Shown in pieces: positions 16,191 to 24,543 of a stretch of DNA of 32,764 nt; the stretch's first letter is position 1; each line of letters begins with the position of its first letter. Both the position numbers and the translations under genes were made by a program. The stretch comes from DASQDN01 sp035630195 (lineage in GTDB: Bacteria; Acidobacteriota; Terriglobia; Bryobacterales; Bryobacteraceae). Under the pieces are notes generated by a model. It did no database searches, had not been told where the DNA came from, and was given only the letters and a program-made list of their open reading frames with translations. The stretch lies in NCBI GenBank assembly GCA_035630195.1, contig DASQLD010000184.1:1-32764 (forward strand). Reading direction: 5' to 3'.

Positions 16191-18766
16191 GCCTTGGCTG
16201 CGAAACCCATGCGCTGCAGAAGACGCTGGTAGCGCGGGTTGGAACGTAACTGGTCGAAGCGAGGATCGACGTCGAGATAAATCATCGAAAACGACCGGTC
16301 CTGATAAGCCTGTTCCAGAAAATCGAGCGTCGCTTCATTGTTGGCGCCCACTTGGGCAGCCGCAAAGAAGTACGGCGATACGTATCGTTTTGTAGCCAGT
16401 TGTCGTAGAGCGTCGAGCGAGCGTTCGGCTTCGGCTTTCCGACCTGCCTTTCGATAGACAAACGCCATTTCGGCAATAGCTCCGGCATCGCTTCCGGCAG
16501 CTTTCAGACCGCGTTCGAGCAATTGAATCGCCTGATCGGGTCTGCCCTGGGCGGCGCGTGTCCTGCCTAAATCAAAGAGAGCTTCGGAGAACTCGGCGTT
16601 TAGCTCCAACGTATCGGTGTAATGTTCGGCGGCGTCTCGATATCGTCGGGCGTAGAAGAGCACACGGCCGACACCGGTGTGGATTGCGAGTGACCCAGGA
16701 TCGAGTTGGAGAGCGCGCTTCATTTCGACAAGGGCTTCGTCGAACCGGCTCATCGCGGTCAGATACATGCCGAACATCGAATGCGCCGATGCATAGTTGG
16801 GATTAAGTTGAATGGCGCGTTTGTATTCCTTTTCTGTCTGCAGCCAGTCCCAATCGAAGAAGAGATGGGTGAACGCCAGCGAAGTGTGGGCCTCGGCAAG
16901 CGTGTTGTCGAGTTGAAGCGCCTGCTGAGCGGCGCTTTTGGCCTTCGGAAATACCTCAAGTGGATGAACGATTCCGCTCTGCATGGCATAGGCGTCGGCC
17001 AAACCGGTGTATGCCAGAGCAAATTGAGGGTCGAGAGCGACCGCCTGGCTAAAGTACTCGACCGCTTTCTTAAGACCTTCCTGTGTCCGTTTGTTCCAGA
17101 AATACCGGCCCTTCCAATAGAAGTCGTTTGCCTCGGCGTTGCTGCTGCGTCTGTTCGCCAGGCGCTTTCGATCGTCAGGGCTGAATACGAGTTGCAGTTT
17201 GTTCAGGACCTCTCGCGAGATGTCTTCTTCTATGGCCGAGATCTCAGCAACAGGACGTTGATATTGCTGCCCCCATAAGTGCAATCCATTGCGCGCATCG
17301 GTGAGTTCGACTGCCACGGACGTATTAGGACCCCTCTTATCAACTCGGCCCGTGAGCAAAAACCCGACCTTCAACGTGCGGCCAAGCTCCTGCGGGCCAA
17401 GGTTACTCCCTTTGTGGCGGTACACGGCGGCACGAGACATCACGCGCAAGGTATCTCTTTGACCGAGAGTGTTGATCAGCTCCTCGGTGATGCCGTCGCT
17501 GAAGTAGTCCGACTCGGAATCCGCATTGATGAAAGGCAGAACTGCGATGGACGGCTGAGCGCTGCTTGAAGTTAGTCTCCAATACGCAATGGAAGCGCCG
17601 CTAGCCGCGGCCAGCGCGGTTCCGGTGTAGAGAAAGGCGCGGCGGGACAGCTTCCTGGGGAGTTTCGGCAATTCGCCCGAGGTCAATGCATCTGTGGCTT
17701 CGATTGTGGAAGCAAACCGTTGCGATGGCTCTCGTGCAAGACATTTGAGGATTACCGCTTCCCATCTACCATCGAGCGTCGGTACGTGTATGCGCGGTGA
17801 CGGCGCATCTTCATGCAGACGTTTGGCGAGAGCGGCGAAGGCAGTATCCGCATCGAATGGCAATGCTCCCGAAACCATCTCGTACATGACGATTCCCATC
17901 GCATAGATGTCCACAGACGGCGTGATCGCGCGCCCTGTAAGCTGCTCGGGAGCCATATAGTCCGGGGTTCCCACGATCTCGCCACGAGTAAGGGAGGCGG
18001 TCACAGCGCGGTCCGAGTGCATTGCGCGAGCCAGCCCAAAGTCCGTTATGACGGCACGCGTGCCGCTGCTCGTGGAGGTTAGAATGACGTTTCCGGTTTT
18101 GAAGTCGCGATGAACGACACCCGCCTGATGCGCAGCGTGAAGACCTTGAGCCATCTGACGGACGATAGGAAGCGCTTCCGTCTCCGTCATTGGGCCGTCG
18201 TGAAGACGCGACGAGAGAGTCTTACCGCGCAGCAATTCCATGGTTAGAAACATCTTTGGCTGCGCTGCCGGATCGAGCTTGTCATGATGAAAGCCGACGT
18301 CATAGATCCGGCAAATGTTCGGATGCGTGACCTTCTTCGCCAGGAGAATCTCCTGCTTGAAATGTGTAATCATCCGTTCATCGGAGGCGAACTCGGGACG
18401 GATGGTTTTTAAGGCGACGTGCTCACCAAGGTGAAGATCCTTGGCTTCGTACACATCGCCCATTCCACCTTGACCGACGAAAGCGATGATTTCGAATCGG
18501 TCGGCGATCACCTGGGAAGGAGCAAACCACCGTATGCCGGGCTCATACGTTGGATCTTGACGGCGCCTTGCCGGGACAAGCTGGGTTCTCGAAGAGAGGG
18601 AAGAGGACGAATCTTCCCGGTTCGAGTCCAGAAGGAACTCTATTTGCAGTCGCAGGGATTCATCGCCGGCGCAGGCTTCGTTAAGGAACGCCGGACGTCT
18701 GCCCGGCTCAACGTTTAAGGCTGCGCGATAGATCCGGTCGACAGACTCAAGTCGTTCCTCGCCCAT
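16187..18766 (-). CDS. Ser/Thr protein kinase with TM helix and TPR sensor tail
   Basis: About 859 residues. The N-terminus (EERLESVDRIYRAALNVEPGRRPAFLNEAC) is the short helical domain found before many acidobacterial kinases. The kinase core has GQGGMG (about 98-103), Lys120 in VALK, HRDFKTGN (about 219) in place of the usual HRDLKPxN, DFG (about 242) and MAPEQ. One hydrophobic helix (about 377-396, RRAFLYTGTALAAASGASIAYW) should place the rest outside: a TolB/FlgO-like domain (IAVLPFINADSESDYFSDGITEELI) and about eight TPR repeats. This is a transmembrane kinase with a probable periplasmic sensor. An in-frame ATG at 18796 overlaps the broken gene's end; the ATG at 18766 was preferred because homologous proteins start there. 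Confidence 0.9.
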   Translation of the reverse strand: MGEERLESVDRIYRAALNVEPGRRPAFLNEACAGDESLRLQIEFLLDSNREDSSSSLSSRTQLVPARRRQDPTYEPGIRWFAPSQVIADRFEIIAFVGQGGMGDVYEAKDLHLGEHVALKTIRPEFASDERMITHFKQEILLAKKVTHPNICRIYDVGFHHDKLDPAAQPKMFLTMELLRGKTLSSRLHDGPMTETEALPIVRQMAQGLHAAHQAGVVHRDFKTGNVILTSTSSGTRAVITDFGLARAMHSDRAVTASLTRGEIVGTPDYMAPEQLTGRAITPSVDIYAMGIVMYEMVSGALPFDADTAFAALAKRLHEDAPSPRIHVPTLDGRWEAVILKCLAREPSQRFASTIEATDALTSGELPKLPRKLSRRAFLYTGTALAAASGASIAYWRLTSSSAQPSIAVLPFINADSESDYFSDGITEELINTLGQRDTLRVMSRAAVYRHKGSNLGPQELGRTLKVGFLLTGRVDKRGPNTSVAVELTDARNGLHLWGQQYQRPVAEISAIEEDISREVLNKLQLVFSPDDRKRLANRRSSNAEANDFYWKGRYFWNKRTQEGLKKAVEYFSQAVALDPQFALAYTGLADAYAMQSGIVHPLEVFPKAKSAAQQALQLDNTLAEAHTSLAFTHLFFDWDWLQTEKEYKRAIQLNPNYASAHSMFGMYLTAMSRFDEALVEMKRALQLDPGSLAIHTGVGRVLFYARRYRDAAEHYTDTLELNAEFSEALFDLGRTRAAQGRPDQAIQLLERGLKAAGSDAGAIAEMAFVYRKAGRKAEAERSLDALRQLATKRYVSPYFFAAAQVGANNEATLDFLEQAYQDRSFSMIYLDVDPRFDQLRSNPRYQRLLQRMGFAAKA

Positions 18767-18792
18767 TACTTTTCGGCTCTGCAACCCCATCA

Positions 18793-19887
18793 TCATTCTC
18801 GCGACCCTGTCCCGAACCGACCGCGGATGAGGTTGAAGCTGTCATTATCCCTGCCGCGACCAGAACCGGTGAACACCAGGGTAAATTCCAGGCCATCCTT
18901 ACTTTGCCATTTTGTGGAGCATTCCAGAAGAACGTGTTCGGCTCGATTCGGCCAGCGCCGAAGTTCGTCCCCTGTGATTCGTCGAGATACATGACGGTTG
19001 TCCATGGTCCCCAAGGTGCTGGAGCATCGAAGATCCCCAGGTTCCCGCGATTCGACGCAGTATGATCCGTCATCAGCAGATAACGTTTCAATCCCGCGTT
19101 GTACGACGCGCTCGTCACCCAACCCGTTCCTTCACCGTCTTCAAAAACCGGCCTTTTTTGCGTGATTTCCTTCGTCCAGGCAGCGCGTCCACGCTCCATG
19201 CCTGTGAAGAATTCATAAGCTTCGCGCTCTAGCAGCCTTTGTCCGTCGCAGCGAGCAAGATAGACTGCTCCGGGACGTTGGATCGTATCGCTTTTGTCAT
19301 TCCTCGGTTGGATAAAGTACTGATAGACAAAGCGATCCCTGGCGCCGGAATAATTGCGACCGAACTGGCAGATAGTAGGAATCATCAGGTCATCGTTCCT
19401 GGTGAACACCCATAAGGACGGCTCCCACGTCAAGCCATGATCCTGCGATCGATAGAGCCGCGCTTCCTTTTGCACCACGGCCAACGGGGATCCGGGAACA
19501 ACCCACATGAACAGAACGCCGCGAACTCAATCATGCCCCAGCTCTTGCCGTCGACATGGGCCGGCTTGAGGTTGTTTTTGCCGCCCCACACATTGATTCC
19601 TTGTAGTTGTCCCAAGCTCCTTCGATGCGCGCGACGCCGAGGCTTACACGGCCGTCAGAATTGGTCCCGCCGAAACCGCCACCGTCACCCCAAGCTCCGT
19701 AGAGATGGTCGTCGTCTGGCCAGGTTAACTGCCAGTTATCACTGCCTTGGGCATCACGCTTGTGTGTGGCCCAGTCGAAGTGAACGGATCGAATGAAAGG
19801 GCTCGGAGGATACGGAGACTTCGTTTCAGCTGCGGCGCGAACGAGCGACGCCGCGAGCGCGAATCCGAATTTTCGTCTGCCGATCAT
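18793..19887 (-). pseudogene. DUF4185-like secreted protein, three frameshifts
   Basis: Protein fragments in three frames form one family-like sequence: signal segment, WQLTWPDDDHLYGAWGDGG, VARIEGAWDNY, then (new frame) INVWGGKNN and GKSWGM, then (third frame) VLFMWVVPGSP and FGRNYSGARDRFVYQYF through APAPWGPWTTVMYLDE, then (back in another frame) KWQSKDGLEFTLVFTGSGR and DSFNLIRGRF. These order and motifs fit DUF4185/sialidase-like beta-propeller proteins. The breaks lie near 19599-19602, 19517-19522 and 18910-18917; each is repaired by one added base (two in G-type runs), which gives 366 codons. It is either decayed or a run of sequencing deletions. Its stop overlaps the 18796 kinase start as ATGA. 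The short tail of the middle frame, read alone, would give a spurious 253-residue protein. Confidence 0.75.
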
Positions 19888-19916
19888 CGCTCAATATTGT
19901 TCCCGTTCTCATGGTC

Positions 19917-20402
19917 TCACCGGGCTGTCCGTCTGACCACCCATGTGAAAAATACTCCGAGACCGAGTAGAGCCGCGCTTCCAGGTTCCGGTATCGGCGC
20001 CTCCCGGAATGGTTCTCCACTCAGCGCGATGAATGAGGTTGTGGGATCGCTGAAAATTGCGATTGATCCACCGGGGAAGACGGTTTCGTAAAGGCTGAAA
20101 ATCGAATTGCCCGCGTTCACGAAATAGTCAGCCGAAGAAGCGTAGAAGAATTCCCCCACATCGATATCCGGAAGAAACAACTTCGCGTTTCCGCCTCCGG
20201 GGAGATGAAATGTGGCGGTAAAGCTAAGGAGTTCTTCCGTATCGATCCCGCCGTTCAAGTTCAGATCGTCACCCGTAAAAGCTATTTCGAGTGGACCGCC
20301 GGCGTCCCAACCGTATTGATATAGCTCGAACGTCGCTGCGTCGGCGTGGGCTGCTGCCCCGATGGCGCACACGAATAGGAATAGAAGCTTCGTCAATTTC
20401 AA
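19917..20402 (-). CDS. PEP-CTERM sorting domain protein (small)
   Basis: 161 residues with a signal peptide (hydrophobic about 6-18) and a C-terminal IPEPGSAALLGLGVFFTWVVRR. The middle reads as a beta-rich domain with TGDDLNLNGGIDTEELLSFTATF, resembling a calcium-binding-type loop (DLNLNGGID), but no family is recognised. The start is TTG at 20402, supported by a strong GAGGAG six bases upstream. Probably anchored at the surface by an unseen exosortase. Confidence 0.85.
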   Translation of the reverse strand: MKLTKLLFLFVCAIGAAAHADAATFELYQYGWDAGGPLEIAFTGDDLNLNGGIDTEELLSFTATFHLPGGGNAKLFLPDIDVGEFFYASSADYFVNAGNSIFSLYETVFPGGSIAIFSDPTTSFIALSGEPFREAPIPEPGSAALLGLGVFFTWVVRRTAR

Positions 20403-20478
20403 ATTAGGCTCCTCGGCGTGGATTTGCTACTCACCCTGTCTACGCGCATTCCTGTGAGGGTTCGGCTCAACGATTTAG

Positions 20479-20500
20479 TGGGAGAATCGACTCCCAGGAG
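20479..20500 (+). promoter_or_regulatory. Hairpin touching the ribosome-binding site
   Basis: TGGGAG (20479-20484) pairs with CTCCCA (20491-20496) around the loop AATCGA. The last base is the first base of the Shine-Dalgarno sequence AGGAG (20496-20500), which is seven bases from the ATG at 20508. The stem could mask or expose the ribosome site; nothing more is visible. Confidence 0.4.
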
Positions 20501-20507
20501 ATATGGA

Positions 20508-21466
20508 ATGAGCTGGATGGCACTCGCTCTTGTGGTAGTGTTTGGGACTTCACCTTCCGACCCTTGGTGGGTCCAGCTTGCGGCCTATGGAGGACTCGTC
20601 GGGGCGATCGTCAATTGGATGCAGCTCCGTGCGCAATGGGGGTTAATCGATCGCGAGATCAAAGGTCAGTTGGCAGCGGATCTCACCAAGCTCGAGGTTG
20701 AGATGGAAGCCCGACTCAAAGCGGAGACCAGGGCGCAAGTTGCGCGCCTGCGACAATCCTACGTGAACGCGCTGCCCTTTCACGCGACTCTCCTTCGAGA
20801 TCACATGTCGAGCGTTGGAGAGAAATTGAGCCGTGACGAATCCAGGCAGCAGATGAAGAACTGGTTTGAGGACATCAAGAAGTATGGCAACCGAAGTATG
20901 GCAACCGAAACCTGTTCCCCGGCCGTGACCCAAAGGCTGCGGCGATGGAGTTTTCCGCCTGGCTGCACTATCCGTTAATCTTCCCTATGTCGACGCTGTA
21001 CTACACATCTGTGTTCTTTCATTTCTCGCAACGTATTCGCACTCTGGCTCCGTTCACTGAGGCGGATTCACGATTGGGCGATCGACTCGCCAACCATCTA
21101 CGAGCAGTTGAAAATGCGTTTGCGCGCAAGGACGCCCAAACCGATCCGGCTCATGAGGCGGAGAAAAACGGCTTATGGGAGACGGTTCAGAATAGTATGG
21201 CCGCGATTGTCAGGAAAGAAGATGGATATCTCACTTATCCGGAGTTTTGCATGCTTTTCATCGATATTGAACAGCCAAGGCGAAATGACCACGTGTTTAT
21301 GAGGGCGATGGACTTTTTCGGCGCAGACCCGGGACCGCTCCTCACACCGGAAGGAGCGCGGTCTATCGTAGGCGCACTGGAATCTCTGGTGGATTTTCTC
21401 AAACAGCAGCAGGAAGCGCGTGAGACCGAAGAGCAAAAGCGAAGTGCCAATTATGCCGGGAAGTGA
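20508..21466 (+). pseudogene. Membrane protein with coiled coil, split by a 14-bp duplication
   Basis: The N-terminal part (from ATG 20508) has two hydrophobic segments (MSWMALALVVVFGT and VQLAAYGGLVGAIVNW) followed by a charged helical coiled-coil region (ADLTKLEVEMEARLKAETRAQVARLRQ). Near 20906 the frame shifts and ends at 20978, while the intended protein continues in another frame as NLFPGRDPKAAAMEFSAWLHYPLIFP and on to 21466, with LAAIVRKEDGYLTYPEF-type sequence. Removing one 14-bp repeat copy (20879-20892 or 20893-20906) rejoins the frames into exactly 314 residues plus a stop. No family is recognised. The product may be inactive, or the copies may switch the gene on and off. The downstream ankyrin gene overlaps its end. 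Confidence 0.7.
20879..20906 (+). repeat. Two-copy 14-bp tandem repeat
   Basis: GAAGTATGGCAACC occurs twice in tandem (20879-20892 and 20893-20906). Fourteen is not a multiple of three, so the second copy shifts the reading frame of the host gene. One copy (or four) would restore it. The two copies are identical, which points to a recent event, a replication slippage, or an assembly artefact. Confidence 0.9.
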
Positions 21467-23081
21467 TGATCGTCATGCGGCCAAAGTAGCGCGCATGCTA
21501 CCACCGAAGTCGCTGGCGAGCGAAGAGTATCAGATATGGGGGCGCGGGCGCGGCGTGGATATCTGGGCCATGATATGCGCCGCCATCACAGGCGATCTCG
21601 AAACCATCAAGTCCCTTGTCGCCAAAGATCCTGGCCTGATCAATTGCGAGTACGAGTATTTCTCTCCTCTGCGATTCGCAGTTCGGGAGAACCAACGCGA
21701 GGTTGTTGAGTACCTGCTCGATCAAGGCGCCGATCCGGCTTACGAGATTGGCGATTCTCTGCTCCAGCTAACGCGAGATCGAGGATATCGAGAACTGCAG
21801 AAGGTCTTTGAAGCCAAGCTCAAGGATCGGCATCGAATCGTTCCTGAGGGGGCGGCAGTGGCGGCGGCCATCAAAGCGGGAGATGTTGCGGAGGCACGCT
21901 CATTGTTGGAAGCCAATCCCGAGCTGATCCATGCGGCAGATGAGCGCGGGAATCAACCGATTCATTGGGCGGTGATGACCAGGCAGATAGGCCTCATTGA
22001 TTTCCTGCTCGATCGCGGCGCTGATATCAACGCGGTGCGACCCGATGGTCTTCGACCCCTGCATATCACCAACGGCGACTATCATTATCGCGGCTGGCGC
22101 GACGTGCCTGCGACCGCGCTACAACGGCACGAAGTCCTGATCGGGTATTTGCTGGCGCGGGGAGCGCAATACGACATCAGCACGGCGACCAAGATCGGCG
22201 ATCTTCAGCGCGTTCGGGAATTGCTGGATGAGAATCCTGGGCTTATCAGTCAAGCGCCTCCCTATTCGTATTACACCGGTCTGCCGCTGCGCAATGCAGC
22301 GGGAGCGGGACACATGGAGATTGTGAGGCTGCTGCTCGACCGCGGCGCCGATCCAAATCAACCTGAACCTGGGATCGCGCCTCATGGCGGAGCCCTTCAT
22401 GCCGCGATCGGCGGCAAGCATTATGCAATCGTCAAACTCCTGCTGGAGCATGGCGCCAACCCGAACGCCGAAGTCGAGTCGTCGGGCAACTGCATGTTAA
22501 TGGCAAGGCATGTGGGCGCGCCTCAGGAGATCGTAGAATTGATCGCATCCTATGGAGGGTCCTGGAGCGCAGACTTGGCGGATGTCTCAACACTCGCGGC
22601 GATGCTGCGCGCTAATCCTCAGCTATCTGTCGGTGAACGCCTGGATAATCGGCAGATTATGGAATTGCTGCTTCGCTATAAACCGGATATCTTGAGGCAA
22701 TCGCCTGATCCTTCAGCCTGGTGGGATGGTTTCATACCAAATACGCCCGAGTATGCGCGCTGGCTCATGGATCATGGGCTTGATCCCAACCGCCGCAACT
22801 GGCTTGGAATCACATACCTTCACCGATGCGCGGCGAAAGGCGATATCGAGATAGCAAAAGTATTCTTGGAACGGGGGGCCGATATCAACGCGATCGAGAC
22901 CGACTACTCCTCAACGCCACTCGGTTGGGCGGCGCGCGATGGGCGGAAAGAAATGGTTCGGTGGTTACTGAACCAAGGCGCAGATCCTGATCTGCCGGAC
23001 GACGAAGCGTGGGCGCGTCCGCACGAGTGGGCGAAGCGCAAAGGTCACGACGAGATTGTCGGCCTGCTTGGCCGTGGATGA
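21453..23081 (+). CDS. Ankyrin-repeat protein
   Basis: 542 residues composed largely of ankyrin repeats, a helix-turn-helix module for protein-protein contact. Repeat signatures are clear at AAITGDLETIKSLVAKDPGLI, AVRENQREVVEYLLDQGADP, HWAVMTRQIGLIDFLLDRGAD, LRNAAGAGHMEIVRLLLDRGADPN, HAAIGGKHYAIVKLLLEHGANPN and AAKGDIEIAKVFLERGADIN, to a final DGRKEMVRWLLNQGADPD. The N-terminal 40 residues are less repetitive. No signal peptide or TM helix is seen, so it is likely cytoplasmic. The ATG at 21453 overlaps the previous gene by 14 bases, so translation is probably coupled to it; GTG at 21420 is an alternative start. Confidence 0.93.
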   Translation: MPGSDDRHAAKVARMLPPKSLASEEYQIWGRGRGVDIWAMICAAITGDLETIKSLVAKDPGLINCEYEYFSPLRFAVRENQREVVEYLLDQGADPAYEIGDSLLQLTRDRGYRELQKVFEAKLKDRHRIVPEGAAVAAAIKAGDVAEARSLLEANPELIHAADERGNQPIHWAVMTRQIGLIDFLLDRGADINAVRPDGLRPLHITNGDYHYRGWRDVPATALQRHEVLIGYLLARGAQYDISTATKIGDLQRVRELLDENPGLISQAPPYSYYTGLPLRNAAGAGHMEIVRLLLDRGADPNQPEPGIAPHGGALHAAIGGKHYAIVKLLLEHGANPNAEVESSGNCMLMARHVGAPQEIVELIASYGGSWSADLADVSTLAAMLRANPQLSVGERLDNRQIMELLLRYKPDILRQSPDPSAWWDGFIPNTPEYARWLMDHGLDPNRRNWLGITYLHRCAAKGDIEIAKVFLERGADINAIETDYSSTPLGWAARDGRKEMVRWLLNQGADPDLPDDEAWARPHEWAKRKGHDEIVGLLGRG

Positions 23082-23100
23082 TAGGATTGCGCTTTCACGT

Positions 23101-24195
23101 ATGCGAAATGCCGCTATCGCTCTCGTCTTCCTGACATCGCTCACAAGAAGTCTCCATGCACAGGCAGTGAAGCCGCCGCTACCGGCTGCGTTAGGATTGC
23201 CCAGCCCGGCGCCGGCGACAGACGCGCCGTATACGCCCATGCCGATCCTGCAAGGCGGCATCGTTGTTCCTTTGTATCCACCGGGCTCCCCCTTTCTCAA
23301 GATGGAGCGTGTTCGCGAGGCCGAGCAGTACAACATGAGCCAGACGGTCCCAGGGCGTATCGCGAGCATTGTGAACATTCACAACCCATCCATAGAGGTA
23401 CACACGGTGGACCGGAGTCTGAATACCGGCGCCGCTGTGATTCTTGCGGCTGGCGGCGGACACAACACACTGAACGTAGGTGGCGAGGGCGCGGACTTCG
23501 TACCCTTCTTCTACAACTACGGTGTCAACACGATCATCCTGCGCAATCGACTCCGTCGCGACGGCTACAATCCGCAGGTAGACGCAGTGAACGATGCTCT
23601 GCAAGCGATTCGGATGGTCCGCGCGTATGCGAAGGAATGGAACATCGATCCTAACAAGATCGGCATCATGGGTTTTTCGGCAGGCGCTGAATTGTCGGCT
23701 CCTGCGGCGGTCTTTTTCGAAGACTTCGACAAGAAGAATAACGATCCGAACCATTTTCTGACAGGCGTCACTTCGCGACCCGATTTCGTAGGGATCATTT
23801 ATCCGGGTCCGACACCGTTTGCGCGGAATCGCACGCCTCCGCCAATCCCACGGAATGTTCCTCCAGCTTTTATTGCGACGGCTGGGTCGGGTGACAGAGG
23901 GCATGCCATCTGGGCGATGGATTACTTTAGCGCGATGCTGGCGATCGGTGTGCCGAACATTGAGATGCATGTTTACGGGAACGGCCGGCATCCGGGTGAT
24001 CCCCTGCCCGATGGCAGCCGAATGACTGGCGGTCTTACGGACCGCGCCGGTATCCCATTCGGCGCCTGGCAGTATCGTTACATCGACTGGTTTCGTGATC
24101 TGGGATTTTTGCACAAGCCGGGCGTGGAGACCAAAGCCGCTAAAGACGTAGCGACATTTGTCAGTCAACCTCCGCGCATCCCCGGAAGCCGGTAG
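23101..24195 (+). CDS. Secreted alpha/beta-hydrolase (esterase/lipase-like)
   Basis: 364 residues with a signal peptide (NAAIALVFLTSLTRSLHAQA, cleavage likely after HA). The catalytic Ser193 is in GFSAGAE, His297 in HVYGNGRHPGDP, and an oxyanion-type segment in VILAAGGGHNTLNVGGEG. The usual esterase/endo-xylanase-like BD-FAE architecture is a fair match: VDAVNDALQAIRMVRAYAKEWNIDPNKIGIMGFSAG. The start ATG at 23101 is chosen because the signal peptide begins there; an in-frame upstream start overlaps the ankyrin gene. It is 19 bases downstream of the ankyrin stop and could be the last gene of the same operon. Substrate unknown; possibly an acetyl ester. Confidence 0.85.
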   Translation: MRNAAIALVFLTSLTRSLHAQAVKPPLPAALGLPSPAPATDAPYTPMPILQGGIVVPLYPPGSPFLKMERVREAEQYNMSQTVPGRIASIVNIHNPSIEVHTVDRSLNTGAAVILAAGGGHNTLNVGGEGADFVPFFYNYGVNTIILRNRLRRDGYNPQVDAVNDALQAIRMVRAYAKEWNIDPNKIGIMGFSAGAELSAPAAVFFEDFDKKNNDPNHFLTGVTSRPDFVGIIYPGPTPFARNRTPPPIPRNVPPAFIATAGSGDRGHAIWAMDYFSAMLAIGVPNIEMHVYGNGRHPGDPLPDGSRMTGGLTDRAGIPFGAWQYRYIDWFRDLGFLHKPGVETKAAKDVATFVSQPPRIPGSR

Positions 24196-24203
24196 GGCTT
24201 AGG

Positions 24204-24239
24204 AGGTACCAGGAGGTATAACCCTTACTCCTAGTACCT
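24204..24239 (+). terminator. Possible intrinsic-type hairpin after the esterase gene
   Basis: AGGTAC (24204-24209) pairs with GTACCT (24234-24239), then a one-base mismatch, then AGGAG (24211-24215) pairs with CTCCT (24228-24232) around a 12-base loop. It begins nine bases after the esterase stop. No T tract follows, so it is a weak terminator at best; it may be a stabilising 3' hairpin. Confidence 0.35.
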
Positions 24240-24247
24240 GCGATCCA

Positions 24248-24276
24248 GTGACAATCTATCGATTTCAGGCTTCAAT
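24248..24276 (+). promoter_or_regulatory. Predicted promoter for a structured RNA and small ORF
   Basis: GTGACA (24248-24253, five of six) and TTCAAT (24271-24276, four of six) are separated by exactly 17 bases. The predicted start, about 24283, is the first G of the stem described next. Each element alone is modest; the agreement of position with the RNA structure is the reason for reporting it. Confidence 0.45.
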
Positions 24277-24282
24277 AGCTTT

Positions 24283-24355
24283 GGGGCGGACGTGCTTACT
24301 CATTTGCAGTAAGAGTTCGGAGGCGCGTCAGCGCATAAACAGCGCCGTACGCCCC
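24283..24355 (+). ncRNA. Three-way-junction RNA leader or small RNA candidate
   Basis: A closing helix pairs GGGGCG (24283-24288) with CGCCCC (24350-24355) and, past one mismatch, ACG (24290-24292) with CGT (24346-24348). Inside are a perfect six-bp hairpin CTTACT/AGTAAG (24295-24300 with 24308-24313, loop CATTTGC) and a second hairpin that can form either GGCGC/GCGCC (24322-24326 with 24342-24346) or GCGC/GCGC (24323-24326 with 24331-24334). It starts at the predicted transcription start and ends 28 bases before the small ORF, so it may be a cis-acting leader. It matches no riboswitch family I recognise. Confidence 0.4.
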
Positions 24356-24383
24356 ACCATCTTTACGCTGTGGGAGTTGCCGG

Positions 24384-24536
24384 ATGACTGATATCGACCT
24401 GGATGCCGAAATTCGTGAGTATCAATGGCGACGTAAGTTCGAATTTGGGGAACAACGTTCCAGGCGATTTTCCATGATTACGCCGGCGATAGTGCTGGTG
24501 GTCAGCGCTATCGCCAGCGCAAATCTATGGTGGTAA
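24384..24536 (+). CDS. 50-residue predicted membrane protein
   Basis: An acidic N-terminus (MTDIDLDAEIRE) is followed by a basic stretch (RRKFEFGEQRSRR) and one hydrophobic helix (ITPAIVLVVSAIASANLWW) that reaches the stop. GGGAG (24372-24376) lies seven bases upstream of the ATG, a good Shine-Dalgarno sequence. A short protein with a charged N-terminus and one C-terminal TM helix would be a tail-anchored-type membrane peptide. It matches no family I know. It is the only gene candidate in the 348-base gap between the esterase and the HEWGTF gene. Confidence 0.55.
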   Translation: MTDIDLDAEIREYQWRRKFEFGEQRSRRFSMITPAIVLVVSAIASANLWW

Positions 24537-24543
24537 ACAGCGT

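Noticed and set aside
18747..19508. 253-residue protein read straight through the DUF4185-like region
   Set aside because: Its last 50 or so residues are out of frame with the family-like tail KWQSKDGLEF, and its start lies mid-domain, so it is a piece of the broken gene.
20945..21466. Independent gene starting at the ATG at 20945
   Set aside because: The upstream sequence in its frame (NLFPGRDPKAAA) continues the previous gene once one repeat copy is removed, and no ribosome site precedes this ATG.
24283..24359. Possible tRNA: 77 bases, GGGGCG...CGCCCC stem and an ACCA end
   Set aside because: The acceptor-like stem has a G/A mismatch, there is no D arm, the seven-base loop lacks U33, and the T arm does not sit next to the acceptor stem. 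I kept it as a structured RNA candidate only.
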